Assembly (NCBI RefSeq): GCF_007570825.1
Contig: NZ_SUNB01000001.1
Span: 868,001-932,000 of the forward strand
DNA length: 64,000 nt
Source of the DNA: Pleionea sediminis
GTDB taxonomy: Bacteria > Pseudomonadota > Gammaproteobacteria > Enterobacterales > Kangiellaceae
Direction of reading: 5' to 3'
Shown here: piece by piece, positions 35,901-43,988 of the stretch
Layout: each line of letters starts with the position of its first letter
How positions within the stretch are numbered: the first letter of the stretch is position 1
Notes under the pieces: model-generated
Told to the model about the DNA's origin: nothing
The model's input: only the letters and a program-made list of their open reading frames with translations
Database searches by the model: none
Program-made: the position numbers and the translations under genes

Positions 35901-35969
35901 ATTGCAGCCTTTCAATATCAAAAACTGAAAGAGCGAACAGAAGCTATAGATAGCAATAGTATTGAATAG
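32904..35969 (+). CDS. DUF2339 large polytopic membrane protein
   Basis: 1021 residues. An N-terminal coiled coil (MDALENRLRLLEEYAKK, residues about 20-40) and a low-complexity Gln/Ser/Asn linker to about 125 precede some 25-28 hydrophobic helices filling the rest. These include the DUF2339 signature around GLGFLLQLTFLNLTPGLRVGSG-like residues and a C-terminal LGLGLFILSLLKIFLYDMRD. The family is widespread and uncharacterised; a transport or envelope polymer role has been guessed. The gene ends directly against the stop of the opposing histidine-kinase gene with no spacer. Confidence 0.85.
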   Translation: MIDKIDKVRHELNIMRRTFLHQMDALENRLRLLEEYAKKDIEQHSEDLSLDVNWESLTNDVATSPDTTSQKHANSETQPNQITAQPSEKMSNSAETYQAAENANQTEQSPKHETLSTQSKASQKPSPLAFALNWMIELVVHHWQIGILWHKVIDTYHDYKTKGKAPLFLFTASGITILVIGLGFLLQLTFLNLTPGLRVGSGYVLALAVLLLSDFIHRKKPSIKGFASALAGLGLLIAFLCSYFIGPYFNLVSPITAFSIFALITAIGFGLCFRFNASILSNIALLGGVFLPWLSGAPQVLSLTYTGYLFILNIASLVLARNLHLRSLTILTIIATSASLEYQLVTNAASQIGFIALIHGFFLLYAMAIYFSARQKLDAKLLSLLSTNLIVYVLINWQWYQLFNQSTPFLPYLLMGSFFSGIALFSLLKKRIFELTLSVLHAGVLIGLSALALLGADGSGVIWAIEGILLFILGFIYKQRIIRIEAYIALIVSLVLNAWTLFQWWFNPDLNNIIPQLTYLAAMGVAAQAIIAIPKWLKGEWPEQEGVVCYCLKEWVSLWVLGATLALIHLYIPFLLAVAPLGPAFILVNRHSKHRLAFSHYLAFISFGLSFLLLSINIADTGTLRFSQWSWQLKLNGIIFFSCCWLLPSYYQNKLRNGSLAKMMNAIKLSFWILLPIIALPSLFRRIPEWFGVFTWLSTIGVSIIYWQVKHWLLGLELLLIVFIASIATAASWLIIEPVPNVSNLIALLLGITFFTLVIKLCRSYQKKCSTDVKSPFGKRFNVSALPFYPKTVTMSYYLAPILLSVIVFSLTEKLSYVFLSLALYFFSVVFLWQKLIPLRHKKIKHFGHQLRLGWLFTLSLILLGAITDSPTDLSIAVFVTALLGYMLHRPHHYRSMTLGQHQTLPVSLWCYQITVVFCYLMIINSIAGHIYGPILSVTLILHSITLLFIIRRPWLKSLEKLGLGLFILSLLKIFLYDMRDFSMIEKVISFIVIGIVLLIAAFQYQKLKERTEAIDSNSIE

Positions 35970-37376
35970 TTAACTTTCTTTAGATATTGGAATTGAAACA
36001 TTTACTCTCAGCCCATGAGGTTCTTTATTCTCTGCTGTAATCAATCCCTTATGCACTTGTATTGCTCGAGCTGCAATTGCTAACCCTATACCTGCCCCAC
36101 CTTTTTCCCTTGTTCGAGCAGAGTCTGTGCGATAAAAAGGATCGAATATTTTAGAAAGACTTTCCGGCTCAACTCCAGGCCCATTGTCCTCGACCTGAAT
36201 TAAAACAGTGCCTACATTTAATTGACTAACTATTTTGATAGAAGAGTTATTTTCTGAATAACGAATTGCGTTACGAATAATATTTTCGATTGCACTGTAT
36301 AACAGTTGAAAGTATCCATTGATACGAACGGCAGATTCTAGATGACTATTGATGTTTACTTCTTTTTCGCTTGCTTCAAAAGCAGCATCTTTAATGATGT
36401 CTTCAAGCATAGAGTCAATATCAATGACAACTGAAGACTCGTGTACTTGACCTCGCTCTAACGCAGCAATATTTAACAATTGCTCTAACATCTCATCAAT
36501 ACGAGAGCACTCTTTTTCAAGTCGTTGAATGTATTCACTAGATTTTTCTCCCTCTTTTTTTTCCAGCAATCCTAATGTAATTTGCATTCGGGCTAAAGGC
36601 GAGCGAAGTTCATGAGAAATATCAGATAATAATTGCTTTTGCGTCGATATTGTTGCCATTACTTTTTCAGACATTACATCAAAGTCACTCGCCAAGTGAT
36701 AAAACTCATCATTTCTATTACCCAGAAGTTCGACTGCAGATATTGACTGACCACTTGCAACTTTATGGGTAATCGCCTGAAGTAATTTAATCGGACGAGA
36801 AATGGACCATGCAAGTAAAAAGCATAAAAGAGAACTCACTATCAAATAAATTAGAAAGAACCAAGGACTTATATTATTTACAAAATAATAAATTAAACGT
36901 CCTTTGAACCGCCCTATAAATTGTGATACGAACAATGAGTAAGAAGTTCCATCAAGTACAACTTTTTGAGGCCCAATGTAGATAAACTCACCATGCGTAG
37001 CAACCGAGACTTCATTTTTATTTATTAAAAGAGCCTTTATCGCTTCGGGGGGCTCTTTTCCCGAGCGCAACTCTTCATTCTCATTAACCAAATAAAAGGA
37101 CTGGAATCCAGATTCTTCAATATGGTGCGGTGGTGGTGCAAAATTTCTAAGTAGTCGGCGAATGATTCTTTCCTTTCTAAAATCAGCTGCATCCGATTCA
37201 ATTACATAAGCCAATTTATCGATAATCGCTTTCATTTTATTGTCTGCAGGATGAAAGGATACTGAATCCTTTAATAAAATCCAGCTGAATATAGAGACGA
37301 TGACCATAACGATCATAACCATCCAAAACCAAGTAAATATTTTCCAAAATAATGAAAAACGACTAAATGGCCACAT
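35970..37376 (-). CDS. cpxA: CpxA-like envelope stress sensor histidine kinase
   Basis: 468 residues from the ATG at 37376 (MWPFSRFSLFWKIF), which overlaps the response-regulator stop by 14 nt; the longer open frame runs inside that gene. Two membrane helices (about 12-35 and 165-190) flank a periplasmic sensor domain with PPPHHIEES. HAMP, then the phospho-acceptor His255 (SDISHELRSPLARMQ), an N box (NIIRNAIRYS) and G boxes (DNGPGV, GGAGIGLAIA) follow. The arrangement and the divergent cpxP-like gene indicate the Cpx pathway, which senses misfolded envelope proteins. Confidence 0.88.
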   Translation of the reverse strand: MWPFSRFSLFWKIFTWFWMVMIVMVIVSIFSWILLKDSVSFHPADNKMKAIIDKLAYVIESDAADFRKERIIRRLLRNFAPPPHHIEESGFQSFYLVNENEELRSGKEPPEAIKALLINKNEVSVATHGEFIYIGPQKVVLDGTSYSLFVSQFIGRFKGRLIYYFVNNISPWFFLIYLIVSSLLCFLLAWSISRPIKLLQAITHKVASGQSISAVELLGNRNDEFYHLASDFDVMSEKVMATISTQKQLLSDISHELRSPLARMQITLGLLEKKEGEKSSEYIQRLEKECSRIDEMLEQLLNIAALERGQVHESSVVIDIDSMLEDIIKDAAFEASEKEVNINSHLESAVRINGYFQLLYSAIENIIRNAIRYSENNSSIKIVSQLNVGTVLIQVEDNGPGVEPESLSKIFDPFYRTDSARTREKGGAGIGLAIAARAIQVHKGLITAENKEPHGLRVNVSIPISKES

Positions 37377-38061
37377 ACTGATATCCAACACCTCGAATAG
37401 TCTTGATACGCTCTTTATTATCTGGTGACACACCAAGTTTTTTTCGGACATGACTGATATGCATATCAATACTTCTATCAAATGCCATAAGTCGACGCCC
37501 CAAACATTGCTCACTGATTGACTCACGAGTCACTAAAGCACCGACATTATCCAGCAATAACATCAATATTTCATACTCAGTACCCGTTAGCTCAACTTCA
37601 GAGTCTCCAAGAAATACCTGACGTTTTGATGGAATAACTTTGATGTCAGCATAAAGGCGACTACTTTCTTCTTGATCAAGTTGAAGAGAAGGCGGGAGAG
37701 CTTCAACTCGACGAATAATACTTCGAATACGAGCGGTTAATTCTCGAGGATTACAAGGTTTAGAAAGATAATCATCAGCTCCCAACTCAAGTCCAAGGAT
37801 TCGATCAATTTCATCACCTTTTGCAGTCAACATAAGCACTGGAGTTTTTTTCTTTACACTCAGTTCTTTTAAAACCTCAAACCCTGATTTTGTCGGTAGC
37901 ATGACATCTAAAACGATGAGATCGAATTGATGGTTATTCAGCATTGTGGATACAGCACCGCCATCGTGAACCATTTCGACGGTAAAACCTTCTTGACTTA
38001 AGAATTCAGAAAGGAGCTCACAAAGCTCTTCATCATCATCTACTAATAAAATTTTATGCAT
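37363..38061 (-). CDS. cpxR: CpxR-like response regulator
   Basis: 232 residues from the ATG at 38061 (MHKILLVDDDEEL). The receiver domain has the acidic pocket DDD at about 8-10, phospho-accepting Asp52 (IVLDVMLP), Thr and Lys103-type switch residues (LMLTAKGD, YLSKPCNPREL). The C-terminal OmpR/PhoB winged helix ends FDRSIDMHISHVRKKLG and IRGVGYQYV. It is cotranscribed and overlapping with the kinase. A GTAAA-N6-GTAAA site in the divergent promoter region suggests autoregulation. Confidence 0.9.
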   Translation of the reverse strand: MHKILLVDDDEELCELLSEFLSQEGFTVEMVHDGGAVSTMLNNHQFDLIVLDVMLPTKSGFEVLKELSVKKKTPVLMLTAKGDEIDRILGLELGADDYLSKPCNPRELTARIRSIIRRVEALPPSLQLDQEESSRLYADIKVIPSKRQVFLGDSEVELTGTEYEILMLLLDNVGALVTRESISEQCLGRRLMAFDRSIDMHISHVRKKLGVSPDNKERIKTIRGVGYQYVAI

Positions 38062-38172
38062 GATTACTACTACCTGGCCTGCAAACAAATTTAACTCTTT
38101 GAATTACGACTAAGTATCAGTTTAAAATAAGTTGGGGTCATTGAGTAGACAAAAATATCAGTTCTCGTTTTC

Positions 38173-38188
38173 TTTACACAATCTTTAC
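38173..38188 (-). promoter_or_regulatory. CpxR box between cpxR and the cpxP-like gene
   Basis: On the minus strand the sequence reads GTAAAGATTGTGTAAA, two direct GTAAA half-sites separated by 6 nt. The E. coli CpxR consensus is GTAAA-N5-GTAAA. The site lies 71 nt upstream of the cpxP-like ATG and 112 nt upstream of the cpxR ATG, where it could control both genes. Confidence 0.6.
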
Positions 38189-38258
38189 ATTGCCATAACC
38201 CTACTTTTCATTACAGGCGATAAACTAAAATTGTGTGTCAATCAATGAGGAAAACACT

Positions 38259-38684
38259 ATGAAACATTTCACTCAACTATCACTTAGTGCTCTTTTTTTA
38301 CTATTTACAAGCTTATCTTTTGCGGGCCCTCATCATGAGCACCACAAATTTGAGATAATGAAGGAGAAGCTAGAACTGACTGACGATCAGGTATCCGCTA
38401 TTGAAGCAATACATGAAAGTCAGAAAAGCAGTGCCGAGCCTATCCACAAAGAACTCAAGACAATTAAAAAATCAATACATCAAGCATTAAACGCATCGCC
38501 AATTGATGAAGAATCTGTTCGTTCATTGTCTCTTGAAGCCGCAGAAAAGAAGGCAGAACTTATGATAATGAAGGCCAAGTCGCGATTACTCGTCGAAGAG
38601 CAACTAACGAAAGAGCAATTTGCAAAAATGGAACTATTAAAACAGAAGTTTAAACAGCATAGGTTTAAAGGCAATAGAGACTAA
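38259..38684 (+). CDS. cpxP: Spy/CpxP-family periplasmic chaperone
   Basis: 141 residues from the ATG at 38259 (GAGGAAAA upstream). Signal peptide to SFAG, then an all-helical, charged protein with the Spy/CpxP pattern: LELTDDQVSAIEAI and a second LTKEQFAKMELLKQKF. These are the two LTxxQ-type motifs of the family. Spy/CpxP proteins bind misfolded periplasmic proteins and CpxP also damps CpxA. It is divergent from cpxRA with a CpxR site in between and is followed by a strong terminator. A His-rich N-terminus (PHHEHHK) could bind metal. Confidence 0.88.
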   Translation: MKHFTQLSLSALFLLFTSLSFAGPHHEHHKFEIMKEKLELTDDQVSAIEAIHESQKSSAEPIHKELKTIKKSIHQALNASPIDEESVRSLSLEAAEKKAELMIMKAKSRLLVEEQLTKEQFAKMELLKQKFKQHRFKGNRD

Positions 38685-38732
38685 GCCTGTTTCTGACTAA
38701 TTCTATGAAAAGATGATTCAACGACATTTTAG

Positions 38733-38767
38733 AAAAGTTCTCTTCCTATAAGTTGAGAACTTTTTTT
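38733..38767 (+). terminator. Terminator of the cpxP-like gene
   Basis: 10-bp stem AAAAGTTCTC (38733-38742) and GAGAACTTTT (38755-38764) with a 12-nt loop and a continuing T run. It lies 49 nt beyond the stop and separates the chaperone gene from the amidohydrolase gene. Confidence 0.8.
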
Positions 38768-38810
38768 ATTTCCCGTAACGTTGAACTACTTAAAAAAAAA
38801 GAATAGCAAG

Positions 38811-40355
38811 ATGCCAATTAAAACGTTACTAATCATAGCTTTTAGCTGTGTCTCAATATATGCAAGTATTCCGGACGCCCCTCAGAGAAAACAAGGAGAG
38901 GGGCCCTTTCAACAACTGATATTACGCAGCGTGACTATGATTCCAGGCCATGGCTCTCCTCCAGTAGGACCTGTTGATATTGTTATCGAGAAAAACAAAA
39001 TAACCCAGATTGCTAAAGTTGGTTACCCAGGTGTCCCGATTAAAAGCAAACGCCCGGTAGCGAAGAGAAACGCTAAAGAACTCGATTTAACTGGCCACTA
39101 TGTATTACCAGGATTCATCGATCTACATGGCCATATAGGAGGAAAAGCCCAGGGAACACCCGCCGAGTACGTTTTAAAGCTATGGCTAGCACATGGCATC
39201 ACAACTATTCGTGAACCAGGGAGTTTTAACGGCCTTGACTGGACGTTAAGACATAAAAAATGGAGCGATGAAAACCGAATCGCTTCTCCTAGAATTTTTC
39301 CTTACGCGAACTTTGGTGCTGGACGTAAGAACAACTTTACCTCTGTTAGTGAAGTTCGAGATTGGGTTAATGACATAGCCGATCAAGGCGCTGTTGGCAT
39401 AAAGTTCTTCGGCGATCGTCCAGAATTTATTCGTACGGCAATCAAAGAAGCGAAAAAACATGGTATGACAACGACAATGCATCACGCTCAATTGGATGTG
39501 GTACGCATGAATGCCCTTATTAGTGCGAAAATGGGGTTAACCAGCATGGAACACTGGTACGGCTTACCAGAGGCGATGTTTGAAGATCAGGTTATCCAAA
39601 ATTACCGGCTCGACTACAACTATCAAAACGAACAGCACAGATTCAGCGAAGCAGGAAAATTATGGTTACAAGCCGCAAGTCCGGGTTCAAAGAAATGGAA
39701 TAGCGTTAGAGACGAATTAATCAAACTCGATTTCACACTTAACCCTACTTTCACAATTTATGAAGCTAACCGAGATTTAATGCGGGAACGCCAGGCTATT
39801 TGGCATAAAGAATACACTCTGCCGTCTTTATGGGAGTTCTTTGAACCAAGCCGTTACTCTCACGGTTCTTACTGGTTCGATTGGACAACAGAGGAAGAGA
39901 TTAACTGGAAAAATAACTTTAAACGCTGGATGACCTTTGTTAACGACTTCAAAAATCATGGAGGCCGTGTCACCACGGGCTCAGACTCTGGTTTTATTTA
40001 TAAAGTTTATGGGTTTGGCTACATTCGGGAGCTCGAGCTGCTGCAAGAAGCCGGTTTTCATCCTTTGGAAGTCTTAAAATCGGCAACTATCAACGGCGCC
40101 GAGGTGCTCAATATAGACAGTCAATTAGGCTCCATTGAGGTTGGAAAATTAGCCGACTTAGTCATTTTGAAAGAAAACCCTTTGCGTAACTTTAAAGTGT
40201 TGTATGGTACTGGACACTTTAAACTTGACGAAAATAATCGTCCCACTCGTACCAAAGGAATTCGCTATACGATAAAAGATGGCATCCTTTTTGATGCCCA
40301 AAAGCTATTACAAGATGTAAAGAAAATTGTAAAAGGAGCAAAAAACAAACAATAA
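38811..40355 (+). CDS. Exported metal-dependent amidohydrolase
   Basis: 514 residues from the ATG at 38811; a TTG at 38781 is in frame but gives a poorer start. A signal peptide (LLIIAFSCVSIYAS) indicates export. The amidohydrolase-superfamily metal motifs are visible: DLHGHIGG (HxH), HH in TTMHHAQLD, the His of SMEHWYG, and the Asp of TTGSDSGF. The C-terminal domain (INGAEVLNIDSQLGSIEVGKLADLVIL) is characteristic of imidazolonepropionase/dipeptidase-type members. Substrate likely a cyclic amide or dipeptide. It precedes a TonB-dependent receptor gene, so the pair may import and hydrolyse one compound. Confidence 0.85.
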   Translation: MPIKTLLIIAFSCVSIYASIPDAPQRKQGEGPFQQLILRSVTMIPGHGSPPVGPVDIVIEKNKITQIAKVGYPGVPIKSKRPVAKRNAKELDLTGHYVLPGFIDLHGHIGGKAQGTPAEYVLKLWLAHGITTIREPGSFNGLDWTLRHKKWSDENRIASPRIFPYANFGAGRKNNFTSVSEVRDWVNDIADQGAVGIKFFGDRPEFIRTAIKEAKKHGMTTTMHHAQLDVVRMNALISAKMGLTSMEHWYGLPEAMFEDQVIQNYRLDYNYQNEQHRFSEAGKLWLQAASPGSKKWNSVRDELIKLDFTLNPTFTIYEANRDLMRERQAIWHKEYTLPSLWEFFEPSRYSHGSYWFDWTTEEEINWKNNFKRWMTFVNDFKNHGGRVTTGSDSGFIYKVYGFGYIRELELLQEAGFHPLEVLKSATINGAEVLNIDSQLGSIEVGKLADLVILKENPLRNFKVLYGTGHFKLDENNRPTRTKGIRYTIKDGILFDAQKLLQDVKKIVKGAKNKQ

Positions 40356-40459
40356 TCTCAAAACAAAAGTCTCAAAAGCGCTATAACTTATTAATTTTTA
40401 GGTCAATTTATCATTAAAAACTTGGTTTTTTCGGTAATATTTTACTAAAATGCTCTCAA

Positions 40460-40582
40460 ATGGATAAAATTTATTCGGTTTTATTGTCTGATTTTCTTGA
40501 CAAAGCTGCTTCAACCGATAAAATCGCCACCCGAGATTTAATGTTAACCGATTCACACAATCATCCAGTCTGGCAGAGGTAA
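40460..40582 (+). CDS. Possible 40-codon upstream ORF in frame with the TonB-dependent receptor
   Basis: An ATG at 40460 opens 40 sense codons (MDKIYSVLLSDFLDKAAS...) ending in TAA at 40580-40582, just 3 nt before the receptor ATG and in the same reading frame. The AGAGG ribosome site of the receptor is formed by its last codons. It could be a leader peptide coupling translation, a regulatory uORF, or chance. No ribosome site precedes it. Composition is protein-like. Confidence 0.3.
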   Translation: MDKIYSVLLSDFLDKAASTDKIATRDLMLTDSHNHPVWQR

Positions 40583-40585
40583 CTT

Positions 40586-43249
40586 ATGGTCGAGACCAAA
40601 TCAAGTTTGTATAAAGCTGTTCGCGCTGTACTATTCCCTTCTCTTGTTGCAACGTCACTTGTTTCAACGGTTAAAGCAGAAGAAGAAGGTGCAGATAAAG
40701 AAAAAATAATCATCACCGGCTCTCGTATTAGCCGAACAGAATCCGAGGGAGCTGCAACCGTCGTTAGTATGACTGCCGATGAAATGCAGCAACAAGGTTT
40801 TACCACCTTGTACGAAGCTCTAAACTCTTTTACCTCGCAAACAGGCGCCTTTACTGGAGAACAGTTTACACGAGGCTTCCAACCTAACGCTCAAGCTCTC
40901 AATTTACGTGGCTTAGGGCCTGGTCGAACTCTAATTCTTCTTGATGGACGACGTGTCGCTGACTACCCATCACCTTACGATGGCAGCAGTAACTTCGTTA
41001 ACTTGTCACAATTCCCAATGGCTATGATAGAGCGCGTGGAAGTAATGGCGGGCGGAGCGTCAGCTATCTACGGTTCTGACGCAATGGCCGGTGTTGTCAA
41101 TATCATTACTAAAAAGAGCCTTGACTCGCACTTTGCTGGTATTCGCCTAGGTGATACGGAGCGCGGCGGCGGAGCATCAACACGAGCTCAATATTATGGC
41201 GGCACCGAAGGCGACGGATACGATGCCTTATGGTCCTTCGAATATTATGGCGTTGATCCAATAACTGGTGCAGACAGACCTTATATCGGAGAAAAGTTTA
41301 CCTACACGACGTTAAATCCTGTCGATTTTCGAGATGAAAATGGTGATGGTTTTATTAACTACGGTAATCAAAGTATGTGTGATTCTTTTGGTTATGGTTA
41401 TACGCCTTTTGTCGACGGTGGAGGCAATGAACTCGACATTGGTCGCTGTACTGATTTTCAAGATACCCACAGAAGCCTGAGAAACGAACGAGACAGAGTC
41501 AACTTGTTCGGTCGCTTTAGTATGGAAATCGGCGACTACAGTCAATTCTTTACTGAAGTTCACTTGTGGGACATTCAAGCGAAGAGTAACTCCGGTGAGC
41601 TTTTCTGGAGCTCTGGCGATAACAATGTCGTTACAGTCATTGATCAAGTTGACTTTCTAATCAACGGATATCACGCACCGTTTTTCCGCAACTTCCCAGA
41701 AATAGACTCGTGGGTTGACCACGAAGAGCAAGGCGCAGATATCAAAATCGGATACAGTGGCCTAATTAACTTAGAATATGATTTTGAGTTAGTACTCTCT
41801 CACAGCTTTCAAGAAAGCTCTGACTCCTCAACAAGATTTGAAACAGAAGCGGTTGAATCTTTTTATTTAGGTTCTCTTATTGTTGAAAATTTTAACTTCG
41901 GTGGCGATATCATCGATTTGTATGAAAACCCAAACTTTGATCTTAATCGATTTGTAACACCATTAACCCCAGCGGAAATCGATCAAATAACAGGAACTAA
42001 CAAAGATAATAAAGATAGCTCGGTTACAACCCTTAGCTTCACCCTAACAGGCGATCTTTTTGAACTCGGCGATGATTATGTACAGTTTGCGGCAATCGCA
42101 GAGTATGGAAAGAAAGAATACGAAATCGAACTTGATCCTCGCACGTTAACTGGTGGCTGGTTTGGTTTAACGGGCACAGAAGGTAGCGGTGAGCGAGATA
42201 GATACGCTCTTGGTATTGAAACACGCTGGCCTTTACATGAAACGTTAGATATGACACTTGCCGGACGTTACGATAGTTATGACGACGATACTGACGTTGG
42301 TGGCGCATTCACTTACAACATCGGATTTGAGTATCGACCGATCGAATCTCTACTATTGCGCGCAACGGCAACCAGCAACTTCCGTGCGCCAGACATGCAT
42401 TACGTTTATGCTGGAGAAGGCGGATTCTTCATCAATGTATTTGATCCTTTCTTCGCTCAAACGGTGAATATTCAAGGTGTCAGCAATGGCGTTCTTGAGC
42501 TTGAAGAAGAAACCGGCAACACAATGTCTCTCGGTGTCGTATACGAACCAACAGAAGATTTATCTTTCTCTGTTGACTTATACGAAATTGAAGTTGATGA
42601 CTTAGTTCAACCTCTCGATGTGACTGAACTTATGCGCGGTGAAGTTACCTGTTTATTAGAGCCAGATACGCTACCCGCGGCTGTGTGTGATGATATCAAC
42701 AGTAGGATAACTCGTGACCCAAATACGTTTGAACTAGAGAGCATTTCTCTTAATCCAGTTAACACCTCATACTCAAGACAGCTCGGTATGGATACCAGTA
42801 TTAAGTACAACTTAAATACTGATAGTTTTGGCTTATGGTCATTCCATACTAATCACACCATTGTTCTGAAAAGTGAAAGACAGTTAACGGAATTTAGTGA
42901 AGTAGAAAGAGATTGGCGTGATGACCCCTTTAATAACGACTTACGTAGTCGATGGAGAGGTGGTTTCTCTTGGTTGATGGGCGACTTTAGAACCAGTATG
43001 TTGTTCAATAGAATTGGTAGCACCAATAGCCAAGTACAGCTATTAAAACGCTTAGATGACTGGACAACCTACAACTTCTCGCTGTCTTACATGCCAACAA
43101 TGGATTTAACCATTGATTTCATTGTTAACAACTTAACGGATAAAAAACCTTATGTTGAAGAGGGCAATACAAGCTGGCCTTATTTCAACTCTTCGCACTA
43201 CAATGCGATTGGTCGAGAAGTCTTCATTGAAGCAAAATACGAATTTTAA
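40586..43249 (+). CDS. TonB-dependent outer-membrane receptor
   Basis: 887 residues with AGAGG 7 nt before the ATG. Signal peptide to STVKAEEE, TonB-box-like IIITGSRI, then plug (residues about 45-165; LNLRGLGPGRTLILLDGRRV, GGASAIYGSDAMAGVVNIITK) and a barrel ending FIEAKYEF with terminal Phe. It belongs to the CirA/BtuB-like broad receptor class common in marine bacteria that take up oligopeptides, sugars or aromatic compounds. Ligand unknown. It follows the exported amidohydrolase gene by 230 nt; no terminator was seen between them. A strong terminator follows. Confidence 0.93.
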   Translation: MVETKSSLYKAVRAVLFPSLVATSLVSTVKAEEEGADKEKIIITGSRISRTESEGAATVVSMTADEMQQQGFTTLYEALNSFTSQTGAFTGEQFTRGFQPNAQALNLRGLGPGRTLILLDGRRVADYPSPYDGSSNFVNLSQFPMAMIERVEVMAGGASAIYGSDAMAGVVNIITKKSLDSHFAGIRLGDTERGGGASTRAQYYGGTEGDGYDALWSFEYYGVDPITGADRPYIGEKFTYTTLNPVDFRDENGDGFINYGNQSMCDSFGYGYTPFVDGGGNELDIGRCTDFQDTHRSLRNERDRVNLFGRFSMEIGDYSQFFTEVHLWDIQAKSNSGELFWSSGDNNVVTVIDQVDFLINGYHAPFFRNFPEIDSWVDHEEQGADIKIGYSGLINLEYDFELVLSHSFQESSDSSTRFETEAVESFYLGSLIVENFNFGGDIIDLYENPNFDLNRFVTPLTPAEIDQITGTNKDNKDSSVTTLSFTLTGDLFELGDDYVQFAAIAEYGKKEYEIELDPRTLTGGWFGLTGTEGSGERDRYALGIETRWPLHETLDMTLAGRYDSYDDDTDVGGAFTYNIGFEYRPIESLLLRATATSNFRAPDMHYVYAGEGGFFINVFDPFFAQTVNIQGVSNGVLELEEETGNTMSLGVVYEPTEDLSFSVDLYEIEVDDLVQPLDVTELMRGEVTCLLEPDTLPAAVCDDINSRITRDPNTFELESISLNPVNTSYSRQLGMDTSIKYNLNTDSFGLWSFHTNHTIVLKSERQLTEFSEVERDWRDDPFNNDLRSRWRGGFSWLMGDFRTSMLFNRIGSTNSQVQLLKRLDDWTTYNFSLSYMPTMDLTIDFIVNNLTDKKPYVEEGNTSWPYFNSSHYNAIGREVFIEAKYEF

Positions 43250-43270
43250 TTAATTCGTTACTATTCAAAA

Positions 43271-43300
43271 GCCCGGTAGATTCTATCTACCGGGCTTTTT
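43271..43300. terminator. Terminator shared by the receptor gene and the bio operon
   Basis: Perfect 11-bp stem GCCCGGTAGAT (43271-43281) and ATCTACCGGGC (43285-43295), 3-nt loop, followed by six T on the plus strand. On the minus strand it is followed by UUUUG, so it can also end the bio operon transcript arriving from the other side. Convergent position between the two genes. Confidence 0.9.
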
Positions 43301-43314
43301 TATTGAATAATTAC

Positions 43315-43974
43315 TTAACTCATTAAAAATTTTTCAGGCAAACCTTTAATACGAGTCCCTTGATAATTAACCATTCCTAAGTAAGCTTCCGGAATCATAT
43401 TTTTGAGCGTCACTAAATTATCTTCGAACGCTTCCATGTTTTTATCAACTTGGTTTGCGATCCATCCAGCAATTTCTAAACCTCGACTCCTAATACTTTC
43501 TAAAGTTAACAAAGCATGGTTTATACAGCCAAGACGCATTCCGACTACAAGAATAATTTTTGAGTTAATTGTTAACGGAATTTCAGAGAAGCTTTCACTT
43601 TCATTTAACGGAACTAAAAAGCCACCGGCTCCTTCGATGAATACACAATCACTATTCGGAAAGCAAGCGTGTTTTTTCACCATTTCTAGCGTAACTTTTT
43701 GCCCCTTTTCTTTTGCTGCAATATGAGGAGCTATAGCTTGTTCAAAGCAAAACGGGTTTACTTCTTTATACGATTGAGAAGAATTCGCAGCCTGCCATAA
43801 AGCGACACCGTCTTCATTACGCAGCTGTCCATCTTGATAAACACCGCCTGAAGCAACAGGTTTATAACATGCAACTCGATACCCGAGTTCACCTACTGTT
43901 CTAGCAAGCAGTGTGGTAACATAAGTCTTTCCGACTTCAGTATCTGTTCCAGTTATAAAATAATATTGACTCAA
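43315..43974 (-). CDS. bioD: Dethiobiotin synthetase
   Basis: 219 residues, the usual length. P-loop GTDTEVGKTYVT at 8-19, catalytic Lys of YKPVASGG, and the FIEGAGGFLVPL strand with the Glu and Gly needed for carbamate formation. It closes the ureido ring of dethiobiotin from 7,8-diaminononanoate, CO2 and ATP. Last gene of the bio operon, 14 nt after bioC. Confidence 0.95.
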   Translation of the reverse strand: MSQYYFITGTDTEVGKTYVTTLLARTVGELGYRVACYKPVASGGVYQDGQLRNEDGVALWQAANSSQSYKEVNPFCFEQAIAPHIAAKEKGQKVTLEMVKKHACFPNSDCVFIEGAGGFLVPLNESESFSEIPLTINSKIILVVGMRLGCINHALLTLESIRSRGLEIAGWIANQVDKNMEAFEDNLVTLKNMIPEAYLGMVNYQGTRIKGLPEKFLMS

Positions 43975-43988
43975 AGCAAAAGCCCTAT

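Noticed and set aside
37377-37526. N-terminal extension of 50 residues for the CpxA-like kinase
   Set aside because: It lies inside the response-regulator gene, has no ribosome site, and the start at 37376 gives a normal membrane helix.
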